Source: Altibacter lentus
Lineage (GTDB): Bacteria > Bacteroidota > Bacteroidia > Flavobacteriales > Flavobacteriaceae
Length of the DNA: 64,000 bases
Reading direction: 5' to 3'
NCBI RefSeq assembly: GCF_000746845.1
Contig: NZ_KN050846.1
Coordinates: 627,394-691,393, forward strand
Shown: positions 53,027 through 61,391 of the stretch, one piece after another
Layout: the number at the start of each line of letters is the position of its first letter
Numbering within the stretch: position 1 is the first letter of the stretch
Program-made: the position numbers and the translations under genes
The notes under the pieces: generated by a model
Databases searched by the model: none
What the model saw: only the letters and a program-made list of their open reading frames with translations
What the model was told of the DNA's origin: nothing

Positions 53027-53869
53027 ATGAAAAAATTAATTGCACTAACCCTGCTCTCCGGGGTATTTCTTACCACGTCCTGTGTTTCGAAAAAAAAGTA
53101 CGTTGAATTAGAAGGTCAGTATAACGACACTCGCTCTACTCTGGCTAAAACGCAACTTGAAAAAGAAGAGATTGAAGCGAAGTACGCCAAGATCGAAGAA
53201 CGTGTTGCCAGTTATAACGCGAAGATCCAATCTCTTACCGACAGCAACAACAACCGACTTCAACAGTATGAGAATGTTGTCATCTCTAACGACGATAAAG
53301 AGAAAATGAAGCAAGCATTGGCGAATGTGGACCAGTCTGAATTAGCCAAGGCGGAAACGCTTGAGGATTCTATGAATCTTATTATTTCTTACAATCTGAA
53401 AAAGAACCTTGACAATAGTCTGGTTGCTGAAGGTGAAGAGGATGATATACAGATCGACATCGATGAAACGGTAGTTATGATCACTATTTCAGACAAACTT
53501 TTGTTCAAATCTGGAAGTTATCGCGTGAACCCAGATGCGAATAAGTTGCTAGAGCGTCTTGCCAATGTGATCAACAGTGAGCCTGCCTTAGAAGTAATGG
53601 TAGAAGGTCACACCGATTCGCAAACCGTGAAAGAAGGGTCATACATTAAAGATAACTGGGATCTTAGTGTTGAACGCTCTACGGCAGTAATTCGAATCCT
53701 TCAAGAGAAGTACGGAGTTGAACCTGAGAAATTGATCGCAGCTGGCAGAAGTAGTTTTCATCCCCTAACCGAAAACGAAACCAAAGAAGGGCGTGCGACA
53801 AACAGAAGAACACGAATCGTAATATTACCTAACTTAGATAAGTTCTTGGCCTTGCTTTCTGCCAATTAA
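53027..53869 (+). CDS. OmpA-family lipoprotein
   Basis: 280 residues. The lipoprotein signal is MKKLIALTLLSGVFLTTSC. A coiled-coil region follows (EGQYNDTRSTLAKTQLEKEEIEAKYAKIEERVASYNAKI), then a C-terminal OmpA-like peptidoglycan-binding domain (KLLFKSGSYRVNPDANKLLERLANVINSEP; VMVEGHTDSQ; NWDLSVERSTAVIRIL; GRSSFHPLTEN), with the conserved Asp-Arg pair region ending TNRRTRIVI. It anchors the outer membrane to peptidoglycan. There is no N-terminal beta-barrel. Confidence 0.9.
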   Translation: MKKLIALTLLSGVFLTTSCVSKKKYVELEGQYNDTRSTLAKTQLEKEEIEAKYAKIEERVASYNAKIQSLTDSNNNRLQQYENVVISNDDKEKMKQALANVDQSELAKAETLEDSMNLIISYNLKKNLDNSLVAEGEEDDIQIDIDETVVMITISDKLLFKSGSYRVNPDANKLLERLANVINSEPALEVMVEGHTDSQTVKEGSYIKDNWDLSVERSTAVIRILQEKYGVEPEKLIAAGRSSFHPLTENETKEGRATNRRTRIVILPNLDKFLALLSAN

Positions 53870-53891
53870 AAGAAAGTAAACAACTATTCGG

Positions 53892-53924
53892 AAAGCGACT
53901 CAAAAGAGTCGCTTTTTTTTTTTT
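53892..53924 (+). terminator. Intrinsic terminator
   Basis: AAAGCGACTC-aaaa-GAGTCGCTTT followed by about ten T's. Confidence 0.92.
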
Positions 53925-53977
53925 GTAAAACCAATTACTGAAAATACTATATTTATAGTATAGGTAATTGAATCTCT

Positions 53978-54346
53978 ATGAAGACACTACTCATCACTGA
54001 ATATTATGATCTTACCTTCTCTGATACATATGCGATCATAAAGGTAAAACCAGGCGTGCACTTTGATCTTAAAATTACCAACGAATTGCGCCGCAAACTC
54101 CGAAATCATTATAAGAATCGACCTATCGTACTAATTGCAGACAGGGAAAATGATCATGGTATTGACTTCAATATCTACAAACAGAACCGACTCAAAAACA
54201 CCCAAGCTTTGGCGATTGTTTCACGCAATCAAGCCGAACGAGAAAGAGCCATGCAGGAACAAGAGATTTTCGACAAGAGTTTTGCCTTTTTTGAACGATT
54301 AGAGGATGCAGAGAATTGGGCAATATCTTTTTCACTGTCTAAGTAA
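53978..54346 (+). CDS. Hypothetical protein with STAS/SpoIIAA-like layout
   Basis: 122 residues, soluble. ITEYYDLTFSDTYAIIKVKPGVHFDL is followed by a helix and RPIVLIADRENDHGIDFNIYKQ, then an amphipathic charged helix (RNQAERERAMQEQEIFDKSFAFFERLEDAENW). The strand-helix alternation and mid-protein strand with polar loop resemble STAS or SpoIIAA-like folds, but the family's phosphorylatable Ser is not evident. Unassigned. Confidence 0.55.
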   Translation: MKTLLITEYYDLTFSDTYAIIKVKPGVHFDLKITNELRRKLRNHYKNRPIVLIADRENDHGIDFNIYKQNRLKNTQALAIVSRNQAERERAMQEQEIFDKSFAFFERLEDAENWAISFSLSK

Positions 54347-54403
54347 TCATAGCGTGTAAACGCTATCTAGCAAAACATAGTACCCATTAAAATTTCCTAT
54401 TTC

Positions 54404-55123
54404 TTAACCGTTGGACGGCTTGGTAGGGCGTACTTCAATCTTGCTGGGTAAGGTACGCGGATGCATCGTTAGCAAATCGACCACTAATTTTCCAATATCT
54501 TCTATTTGGATCTTCCATGAATCTCCCGCATCCGGTTCATTCCCGTTAAAATGAGTAGCGACAGATCCGGGCATGATGGTACTTACCTTAACTTCGTGTT
54601 TACGGAGATCCAGCATGGCTGCCTGTGAAAAACCGGTAAGGCCAAACTTACTGGCATTGTAAGCAGCACCACCAGAAAAGAAATTGGTCCCTGCCAAACT
54701 GCTAATACTTATAAAATAACCTTTATTTTTCTTTAATTGATCCACCGTAGCCTTGAGTGTAAAGAATGGACCGGTTAGGTTGGTCTCTATAGTCTCCTTC
54801 CATTGTTCTTCAGTAAGATCTTCTACGGTTGCGAAATGTCCTAAACCGGCATTTGCTATAACAATGTCTAGGTGCCCAAACGAGTTGACAATTTTTTGAA
54901 CGGCCTGTTCTTGACTTTTAAGACTGCGTACGTCTGCCGCAAGTCCCAACGCAGTGCCATTTGATTCACGCTGCAAGGTTTCTGCTGCTTTTTGTGTTGA
55001 GCCCACTTCACGTCCGGTGATCGCTACCTTTACTCCTTCCTTTAAGAGGGCTTGGGCGATTCCGTAGCCTATTCCTTTAGTGCCTCCGGTGATAAGTGCT
55101 GTTTTTCCTTCTAGTCTTTGCAT
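54404..55123 (-). CDS. Short-chain dehydrogenase/reductase
   Basis: 239 residues. TALITGGTKGIGYGIAQAL carries the cofactor-binding TGxxxGIG. LDIVIANAGLG is the NAG motif, and the catalytic tetrad is Ser in ISISSLAG and YNASKFG (Tyr-x3-Lys). It resembles 3-oxoacyl-ACP reductase (FabG-like) or a sugar-type oxidoreductase. ATG 55123 is chosen because a TAACTTTG promoter (55139-55146) lies inside the longer frame. The substrate is not predictable. Confidence 0.85.
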   Translation of the reverse strand: MQRLEGKTALITGGTKGIGYGIAQALLKEGVKVAITGREVGSTQKAAETLQRESNGTALGLAADVRSLKSQEQAVQKIVNSFGHLDIVIANAGLGHFATVEDLTEEQWKETIETNLTGPFFTLKATVDQLKKNKGYFISISSLAGTNFFSGGAAYNASKFGLTGFSQAAMLDLRKHEVKVSTIMPGSVATHFNGNEPDAGDSWKIQIEDIGKLVVDLLTMHPRTLPSKIEVRPTKPSNG

Positions 55124-55138
55124 TTTTCTTCTTTTTTT

Positions 55139-55146
55139 CAAAGTTA
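55139..55146 (-). promoter_or_regulatory. TAACTTTG -7 element
   Basis: Exact consensus on the reverse strand, 15 bases before ATG 55123. Confidence 0.6.
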
Positions 55147-55194
55147 CAAAGGGTGTTTTCAATTCTTATTAATTAATCCTTAAATTTAAGGACG

Positions 55195-55812
55195 ATGAGG
55201 ACAGTACTTTACCTTGCCATTGGGGTTCTAATTTTAGGTTTTTCTTCGGAAGAAATTACCCAAGAACCGTTGGTGGACCTTTCTGAACTTTCTTCTGAAT
55301 TCTCCTATGAAATACGATATGCCACCCCCGATAATTTTATTGGTGAAACGCTGTACGACTGTGCTGTTTGCTTGTTGCGTCCGGAAGTAGCAGAAGCATT
55401 ACTACGCGCCAATCAGTATTTCTGCGAACAAGGATACCGAATCAAGATCTACGACTGCTATAGACCGCTGGACGTTCAGAAGAAAATGTGGGCCAAGGTT
55501 CCGCGTCCAACCTATGTCGCCAATCCGTATGGGAACAGCTCCATCCACAACAAAGCAGCCGCCGTGGATATCACCTTAGAGACCCTGGACGGGTGTTTTG
55601 TGGATATGGGGAGCGACTACGATTTCTTTGGTCGTGCCGCCCATATAGATAATTATAACTTTTCAGAAGAGATCCTGTTCCATCGAAAGCTGCTTATTGA
55701 AGGTATGCGAGCGCATGGCTTCCAGACCATTCGAACCGAATGGTGGCATTTCAGCTATCAAAAGAATTGGAACTTTAAAACCTTGAACACTCCCCTGCCT
55801 TGCCCAAAATAG
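55195..55812 (+). CDS. M15D/VanX-like D-Ala-D-Ala dipeptidase
   Basis: 205 residues with an N-terminal hydrophobic signal-like segment (LYLAIGVLILGFSS). Zinc-binding SSIHNKAAAVDIT (SxHxxGxAxD-type, with Ala replacing Gly) and TEWWHFSY are the family's His/Asp/Glu/His set. FSYEIRYATPDNFIGETLYDC and IYDCYRPLDVQKKMW (substrate Arg) are also typical. It hydrolyses D-Ala-D-Ala, but without a resistance cluster it is probably a cell-wall recycling enzyme. Confidence 0.9.
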   Translation: MRTVLYLAIGVLILGFSSEEITQEPLVDLSELSSEFSYEIRYATPDNFIGETLYDCAVCLLRPEVAEALLRANQYFCEQGYRIKIYDCYRPLDVQKKMWAKVPRPTYVANPYGNSSIHNKAAAVDITLETLDGCFVDMGSDYDFFGRAAHIDNYNFSEEILFHRKLLIEGMRAHGFQTIRTEWWHFSYQKNWNFKTLNTPLPCPK

Positions 55813-55814
55813 GT

Positions 55815-56756
55815 TTACTCCTTAGAAGTGTCTTTTGGCAATAAAGGTGTTTCATCACGAGGGTCTTTACGAACACGCAACGGGATATCTTCTTCATTCC
55901 CATACAATTTAAGCTCGGTGATATCTGCCGGTAAGTTGAAGCCGGCTTCACTAAGGGCTTCCTTCACTTTTTTGATCACGATCCCACGCAATACGCGAGA
56001 TGATTTTCGGTAATCTAATGTTTCCACCCAAAAGAAAATCTTAAGGTTCACTGTAGAGGCTGCAAGCTCGTCCTCGATCACAAAATTCTCATGTTCATTA
56101 TCCTGAACGATTCCGTCATGATGTTTCAATATTTCATAAATAAGCTGTTTGGCAGCCTCAATATCATCCTCATACCCTATTCCTACTACAAAATCGACAC
56201 GATAAAACCCATCGGCTGTATAGTTTTCTACGGGTTTGGTCAAAACGTCGCTATTAGGAATGTAAATATCCCTACCATCGGTTGTTTTAATATGTGTGTA
56301 TCTAAAATTAAGTGCCTTCACTTTCCCAAACATTTCTTCAATCTTAATAGTATCATTTATGCTGAAAGGTCTGTTAAAAGCTAATATGATCCCCGCCAGA
56401 AAGTTCTTACCGATATCCTGAAAAGCGAATCCTAAAATAATGGCGGCACCACCGGCAGCCGTTAAAACCCCTGTGGCGATCCCACTCAGTCCTGCAACCT
56501 GAAGGGCGATCATGACCGCTATTAAAATGAGGATAATCTTTATAGCCTGCGCCAGAAATCGGGCCATTAGCGGGTCTGTAGCACGCTTTAGGATCCTTCG
56601 CCTATAGAAATTAGTGATCAATTGCGCTATCAAGATTCCCGCTACTATTATAAAGATCGCAAGGGCAATACGTGGAAGTACCGCTAAAAACTTATCGTAA
56701 TAAGATTCGATTGAACGTGTGATGGTTTCGGTCGGAGACGTATCTTGTATTATCAT
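55815..56756 (-). CDS. MscS family mechanosensitive channel, copy 2
   Basis: 313 residues with three transmembrane helices. The pore helix VLTAAGGAAIILGFAFQDIGKNFLAGIILAF and the beta domain NDTIKIEEMFGKVKALNFRYTHIKTTDGRDIYIPNSDVLTKPVENYT are followed by the alpha/beta end ADITELKLYGNEEDIPL. It has a longer, acidic/basic C-terminal extension than copy 1. It converges with the VanX-like gene, stops three bases apart. Its promoter TATCTTTA is at 56775-56782. Confidence 0.92.
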   Translation of the reverse strand: MIIQDTSPTETITRSIESYYDKFLAVLPRIALAIFIIVAGILIAQLITNFYRRRILKRATDPLMARFLAQAIKIILILIAVMIALQVAGLSGIATGVLTAAGGAAIILGFAFQDIGKNFLAGIILAFNRPFSINDTIKIEEMFGKVKALNFRYTHIKTTDGRDIYIPNSDVLTKPVENYTADGFYRVDFVVGIGYEDDIEAAKQLIYEILKHHDGIVQDNEHENFVIEDELAASTVNLKIFFWVETLDYRKSSRVLRGIVIKKVKEALSEAGFNLPADITELKLYGNEEDIPLRVRKDPRDETPLLPKDTSKE

Positions 56757-56774
56757 AGAGGATCGTTAGGTTTT

Positions 56775-56782
56775 TAAAGATA
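56775..56782 (-). promoter_or_regulatory. TATCTTTA -7 element for MscS copy 2
   Basis: One base from consensus, 18 bases before ATG 56756 on the reverse strand. Confidence 0.5.
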
Positions 56783-56857
56783 CCACCCTGTGCGCCTTCT
56801 CAAAAACTTATTTTCTATAAAATATTCTTAAAATTTATCTAGCTATGCGAGTTGCTG

Positions 56858-56865
56858 TATCTTTG
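56858..56865 (+). promoter_or_regulatory. TATCTTTG -7 element
   Basis: Exact consensus. It lies downstream of the ATG at 56845 and 15 bases before GTG 56881, so it decides the start of the next gene. Confidence 0.65.
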
Positions 56866-56880
56866 CAGCAAAATTTTTTC

Positions 56881-57159
56881 GTGGACATTTCAGTAAAAGC
56901 ATTTAAAATAATTAGTACGCTCGAGGCCATTTCGTTCCTGGTCCTATTAGGCATCGCTATGCCGCTTAAATACATTTGGGATCTTCCGCAGATGGTACAG
57001 ATCGTTGGAATGGCGCACGGAGTTCTTTTTATTTTGTACCTCATTGGAGCCTATTTTATGTATGAAAAACTACAATGGTCTGTACGAACCTTACTTATTG
57101 TCATGGGCTGTTCGGTGATCCCATTCGGACCGTTCTATGTAGAAAAAAAGTACTTATAA
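56881..57159 (+). CDS. DUF3817 membrane protein
   Basis: 92 residues from GTG 56881 (VDISVKAFKIISTLEAISFLVLLGIAMPLKY). It has three transmembrane segments with the DUF3817 pattern (AFKIISTLEAISFL, the polar HGVLFILYL, and a C-terminal SVIPFGPFYVEKKY). Its function is unknown. The upstream ATG 56845 would start translation inside the promoter. The stop TAA shares a base with the next ATG (57159), so translation is coupled to the MscS gene. Confidence 0.75.
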   Translation: MDISVKAFKIISTLEAISFLVLLGIAMPLKYIWDLPQMVQIVGMAHGVLFILYLIGAYFMYEKLQWSVRTLLIVMGCSVIPFGPFYVEKKYL

Positions 57160-58433
57160 TGGACAAAGAAACAATTATTGAGTACAGTTGTATCCTTCAA
57201 AATGTTTTCATTAACGAAGGTATGAATCCTGCCTTGGCAACCGCACTAAATACGCTTATAAATATCGTAATTGTAAGCGCTGTTGTTTTTATCTTAGACA
57301 TTATTGTAAGGAAATTCATCGTTCAGGCGTTTAAAGCCTTCAGTGTAAAAACGAAAACAAGCTTTGACGACTATCTGGTACAAAGTAACTTCCCGCGTTT
57401 TATTGCACATTTTGTTCCCTTGGCGGTGGTTTGGTACCTCGCTCCTATCATTCTGTTAGAGTATCCTTTTATACAGAGTATTGCACTGGTGGCTATCAAT
57501 ATCTATTTGGTTATTTTATGTGCTCTCGTAGTGCGAAGTGTCTTGCGGACCACACGTAATTATCTTCAAGGGAAAGAAAGGTACAACGACAAACCTCTGG
57601 ACAGTTATATACAAGTGATGATGATCTTTGTATGGGGTATCTGCTTGTTCCTCATCATCAATCAGCTCACCGGCTATTCGGTGACAAGTTTGGCTACGCT
57701 GGGGGCTGCTTCGGCAGTGATCCTGCTTATTTTCAAGGATACCATATTAGGCTTTGTGGCCAGTATTCAAGTTTCGGTGAATGATATCGTTCGTATTGGC
57801 GATTGGATCACATTCAGCAAATATGGTGCTGACGGATATGTGACAGAGATCAACCTTGCCACGGTTCGTGTTCAAAATTTCGATAACACCTTTACAACCA
57901 TTCCAACCTATAGTCTTATTGCAGATTCGTTCCAGAACTGGCGCGGCATGCAGGAATCCAAAGGGCGCCGAATAAAAAGATCGATCCATATCAAGCAGAA
58001 TTCGATCAAGTTCCTTTCTGCCGAAGAACTTGAGGATCTTAAGAAGATACAGCTTATAAAACCTTATATCGAACACCGGCAGCGTGACGTTGAAAAATAC
58101 AATCGTTTGGTCGAAGCCGATAAGAGTTTGCTCATCAACGGCAGGAATCAAACCAACCTCGGGATTTTTAGAAAATACGCAGATGCCTTACTGCATGAGA
58201 ATCCGGCCATCAACAAAGATCTGTTTTTAATGGTGCGACATTTAGCTCCTACCGATAAAGGGATCCCCATTGAGATCTTTTGCTTTAGTTATGATAAGAA
58301 CTGGGAAAACTACGAACACATTCAGGCCGATATCTTCGACCATCTTTTGGCTGCCGTCCCCTACTTTGGATTAGAGGTATTTGAGTCTCCATCGGGGAGT
58401 GATCTCAATAAAATCCTGTTAAAGTCACCTTGA
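57159..58433 (+). CDS. MscS family mechanosensitive channel, copy 3 (YnaI/YbdG type)
   Basis: 424 residues. Five hydrophobic segments precede the pore (SVTSLATLGAASAVILLIFKDTILGFVASI) and the beta domain (SVNDIVRIGDWITFSKYGADGYVTEINLATVRVQNFDNTFTTIPTY). The C-terminal domain is longer than MscS (TSFDDYLVQSNFPRF before it, IEIFCFSYDKNWENYEHIQADIFDHLLAAVPYF after it). It resembles the YbdG/YnaI group of channels. Start ATG 57159 is coupled to the DUF3817 stop. Confidence 0.9.
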   Translation: MDKETIIEYSCILQNVFINEGMNPALATALNTLINIVIVSAVVFILDIIVRKFIVQAFKAFSVKTKTSFDDYLVQSNFPRFIAHFVPLAVVWYLAPIILLEYPFIQSIALVAINIYLVILCALVVRSVLRTTRNYLQGKERYNDKPLDSYIQVMMIFVWGICLFLIINQLTGYSVTSLATLGAASAVILLIFKDTILGFVASIQVSVNDIVRIGDWITFSKYGADGYVTEINLATVRVQNFDNTFTTIPTYSLIADSFQNWRGMQESKGRRIKRSIHIKQNSIKFLSAEELEDLKKIQLIKPYIEHRQRDVEKYNRLVEADKSLLINGRNQTNLGIFRKYADALLHENPAINKDLFLMVRHLAPTDKGIPIEIFCFSYDKNWENYEHIQADIFDHLLAAVPYFGLEVFESPSGSDLNKILLKSP

Positions 58434-58480
58434 TTCTAGAAAGTGTTGGGTATCTTTAAACCAACCAACCTTAAAAACCT

Positions 58481-59557
58481 ATGTCTCTAAAGCCCGTGCT
58501 CCAAATTATTGGAGCGGTTGCTGTTGTTTTAACACTCATTCCATTGATCGCCATGGATTATTGGTGGATACGAATGTTCGACTTTCCGCACATACAACTC
58601 ACCATACTTACAATGGTCGCGCTTATCACCTATTTTATGCGATTTGATATAAAGCTTTGGCAAGATTATGCCTTTGTAAGTGTTCTAATTGGCTGCTTTG
58701 TTTTTCAATATCTCAAGATTCATTCATATATGCCGTACGCTTCAGAAGAAGTTTTAGCCGCCACCAACGAAACACCAGATCTGGAATTAAAGCTCTACAC
58801 TGCCAATGTCTTTCAGAAAAATAAAAAAACACAGCTCCTCATGGATGATATTAAGGCGAAGGACCCTGATATCCTTCTGCTTGTAGAAACCAACGCACGA
58901 TGGCGTAATGCGATCGTAAAAGATCTGCCTTCAGAATACAATCACCGTGTGGAAGTGCCGTTGGACAATACTTACGGGATGTTGTTGTATTCCAAGTTAA
59001 AGCTCGTAGCCCCCACAGTGCACTATTTGGTGGACGACAGTATTCCTTCCATTCACAGCAAGGTGGTGCTTCGCTCCGGGGATAGCGTGCAATTGTATAC
59101 CATCCATCCTACCCCTCCCATGCCGCAGCACAACCCCAGTTCTTCAGACCGCGATGCGGAGATGATGAAGATCGCTAATTTTTCGCGTGAATCGAAACTG
59201 GCGGTGATCGTTTTGGGGGATTTTAACGATGTCGCCTGGTCTGCAACTACCGAACTCTTTCAAAATGTAGGAGAATTGTTGGATGTACGTCGCGGACGAG
59301 GTTTCTTTAATACCTTTAATGCCAACAACCCCATTCTTCGGTGGCCGTTAGACCACGTTTTTATCTCTTCGGAATTTCGGCTGAAGGAGATACAATTGGG
59401 AGCCGATATTAATTCGGACCATTTTCCTACCTATACAAATCTTACGTACGAGCCAGATAAAAAGGCTGAGCAGCAACCAAAGCCACCTTCTGAAGAACAA
59501 CTGAAACGCGCTAAGGAACAGGCGAACGGGGTTCAAAAAGTGGAATTGGACATGTAG
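58481..59557 (+). CDS. Membrane-anchored endonuclease/exonuclease/phosphatase-family protein
   Basis: 358 residues. Three N-terminal transmembrane helices (about residues 5-75) lead to an EEP catalytic domain: KLYTANVFQKN (Asn), ILLLVETNARW (Glu), DNTYGMLLYSKL, QLYTIHPTPP (His), VIVLGDFNDVAWS (Asp-x-Asn) and PLDHVFISSEFR (Asp-His). The nuclease motif set is complete. It ends with a charged tail (KAEQQPKPPSEEQLKRAKEQA). It could cleave extracytoplasmic nucleic acid or phospholipid/phosphoester. Confidence 0.88.
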   Translation: MSLKPVLQIIGAVAVVLTLIPLIAMDYWWIRMFDFPHIQLTILTMVALITYFMRFDIKLWQDYAFVSVLIGCFVFQYLKIHSYMPYASEEVLAATNETPDLELKLYTANVFQKNKKTQLLMDDIKAKDPDILLLVETNARWRNAIVKDLPSEYNHRVEVPLDNTYGMLLYSKLKLVAPTVHYLVDDSIPSIHSKVVLRSGDSVQLYTIHPTPPMPQHNPSSSDRDAEMMKIANFSRESKLAVIVLGDFNDVAWSATTELFQNVGELLDVRRGRGFFNTFNANNPILRWPLDHVFISSEFRLKEIQLGADINSDHFPTYTNLTYEPDKKAEQQPKPPSEEQLKRAKEQANGVQKVELDM

Positions 59558-60445
59558 CTAGACCTTTGTAGCGATCGAATCCATGACCGGAATATGAAGC
59601 GAAGTACCAAAGCGATGGTTTGCCTTTTCAATAAAATAGGCTGCTAGTAAGGGGGATGCTTTTTCCACATTTTGGTGCACGAAGAAATAAATGTGCTGCA
59701 ATCCCATTTTTACCCAAGCTTCCAGCCGGTCGATCCAGTCATCAAGTCGGCCGTAATCACTCTTATGGTTTGCACCATTATAACGAATAAAAGCCGAATC
59801 ACTCGTCATTCGCATGTGCAGCAGATCGCGCCGTCCGGCGGTATCGACAATGATGTTTGTCACTTTGTATTGCTCTAAAATGGCGTACAGTTCACTGGCT
59901 ACGTTGGGGTCGTTGAACCAATCGGTATGTCTAAATTCAACCGCTATTTTAATATCACTAGGAAGCGCTTCAAAAAAACCGGGTAGCCGGTCGATATCTT
60001 TGGGTGAAAAGTTATTGTGCATTTGCAAAAAGGGCATTTGTAATTTCTCTTTAAGGTTCGAGACATGGAGTATATACTCGTTAAGGTACACTTCAAAATC
60101 GTTGAGCCGTTTCCAATGGCTTACCCCTTGAAAGACCTTGGGAAAGAATCGGAAATCCGAAGGTGTCTTTTCATACCACCTTGCAAAGGTCTCCACCGGA
60201 AAAATTCGATAAAAGGTCGCGTTAAGTTCGATGCTGTTAAACTGAGTGGAATAGTACTGTAATTCATTTTTAGTTCCTCTGGGATAAAATCCTTTTAGGT
60301 CGGCACGATTCCATTTGGCACATCCCACGTAAAGTGATGGCTTTTCTATTGGGATGTATTCTGAAAGTTTTTTACCGGTACCTGCGTGATCGGCCGGTAG
60401 CGTAAAATCGATCTCGGCAGGGTTCTGGACTTTTCCGAAGTTCAT
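59558..60445 (-). CDS. DUF72 family protein
   Basis: 295 residues. It has the DUF72 TIM-barrel marks: YVGCAKWNRADLKGFYPRG at the start, YYSTQFNSIELNATFYRI, FPKVFQGVSHWKRLND, and IAVEFRHTDWF, followed by IIVDTAGRRD. Its function is unknown. It directly abuts the endonuclease gene's stop (59557) with no spacer. Confidence 0.9.
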   Translation of the reverse strand: MNFGKVQNPAEIDFTLPADHAGTGKKLSEYIPIEKPSLYVGCAKWNRADLKGFYPRGTKNELQYYSTQFNSIELNATFYRIFPVETFARWYEKTPSDFRFFPKVFQGVSHWKRLNDFEVYLNEYILHVSNLKEKLQMPFLQMHNNFSPKDIDRLPGFFEALPSDIKIAVEFRHTDWFNDPNVASELYAILEQYKVTNIIVDTAGRRDLLHMRMTSDSAFIRYNGANHKSDYGRLDDWIDRLEAWVKMGLQHIYFFVHQNVEKASPLLAAYFIEKANHRFGTSLHIPVMDSIATKV

Positions 60446-60574
60446 GATGAGGCCATTTTTTATAAAGATAGGGAATGTAGTATGTTAAAATTCAGAAAAA
60501 AAAGAAAGCGGGTGTAACAGAAAAGTAAGAATTGAGACTTACCTTTACGTAAACGTAAACCTAAAAAGAACGAC

Positions 60575-61327
60575 ATGAAGACATTACAACTTTTTATACT
60601 TGCTTTCCTATTTGTAGCAATCGCACCTCTCAGTGCACAATCCGCTGATGAGATCATAGCAAATTATCTTGAAAATACCGGAGGAGCTGAGAACTGGGAA
60701 AAGCTTAGCGGTATTGAATTTACCGGAAAAATCAATGTTCAGGGAATGCAATTGCCCATTATTCAGGTGCAAACCAAATCGGGTAAACAAATGATGAAAG
60801 CCGATGTACAGGGCCAAACTTTTTATCAGGAAGTATACGATGGTGAAACCCTTTGGGGAACCAACCAAATGACGATGGCTGCCGAAAAGAGCGACGCCGA
60901 AACGACCAACAATTTTAAGAATAATCTCAATGACTTCCCGGATCCTTTCTTGAATTACAAAGATAAGAACTACACCGTCGAGCTCATTGGAAACGAAACT
61001 ATCGAAGGCACTGAGACCTATAAGATAAAATTGGTAAAAGAACCTATCATGGTAGACGGGAATGAAGTGGAAGATGTAAGCTATTATTATTTCGATACTG
61101 AAAATTTTGTTCCTATTGTAGTAGAAGAGGAAATTACTCAAGGCCCAGGAAAAGGGATGATGGCTCAGGTTAAGTTTAGTGATTATCAAGAAGTGGACGG
61201 GTTGTATTTCCCATTCGCTATTGTTCAGGGAGTAAAGGACCAGCCCGGCATGCAGATCACACTTACTGAAATTAAACTGAATCCGGATATCGACGACACT
61301 ATGTTTTCCTATCCAGAAGAAAAATAA
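60575..61327 (+). CDS. Secreted LolA-like/outer-membrane lipoprotein-sorting-like protein
   Basis: 250 residues. The signal peptide (MKTLQLFILAFLFVAIAPLSAQ) precedes ADEIIANYLENTGGAENWEKLSGIEFTGKI and repeated beta strands with TYKIKLVKEP and VSYYYFDTENFVPIVVEEEI, the unclosed beta-barrel layout of LolA/LolB-fold proteins. Related proteins often accompany M16 peptidases in flavobacteria, although none is visible here. A TACCTTTA element lies at 60540-60547. Confidence 0.75.
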   Translation: MKTLQLFILAFLFVAIAPLSAQSADEIIANYLENTGGAENWEKLSGIEFTGKINVQGMQLPIIQVQTKSGKQMMKADVQGQTFYQEVYDGETLWGTNQMTMAAEKSDAETTNNFKNNLNDFPDPFLNYKDKNYTVELIGNETIEGTETYKIKLVKEPIMVDGNEVEDVSYYYFDTENFVPIVVEEEITQGPGKGMMAQVKFSDYQEVDGLYFPFAIVQGVKDQPGMQITLTEIKLNPDIDDTMFSYPEEK

Positions 61328-61345
61328 CTGTTAACCACCTTACGA

Positions 61346-61375
61346 AACCCCATCCTTATATGGGGTTTTTTTTTA
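61346..61375 (+). terminator. Intrinsic terminator
   Basis: AACCCCAT (61346-61353) / ATGGGGTT (61360-61367) with a long T run. Confidence 0.9.
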
Positions 61376-61391
61376 CCTAAAACCAACTTAA

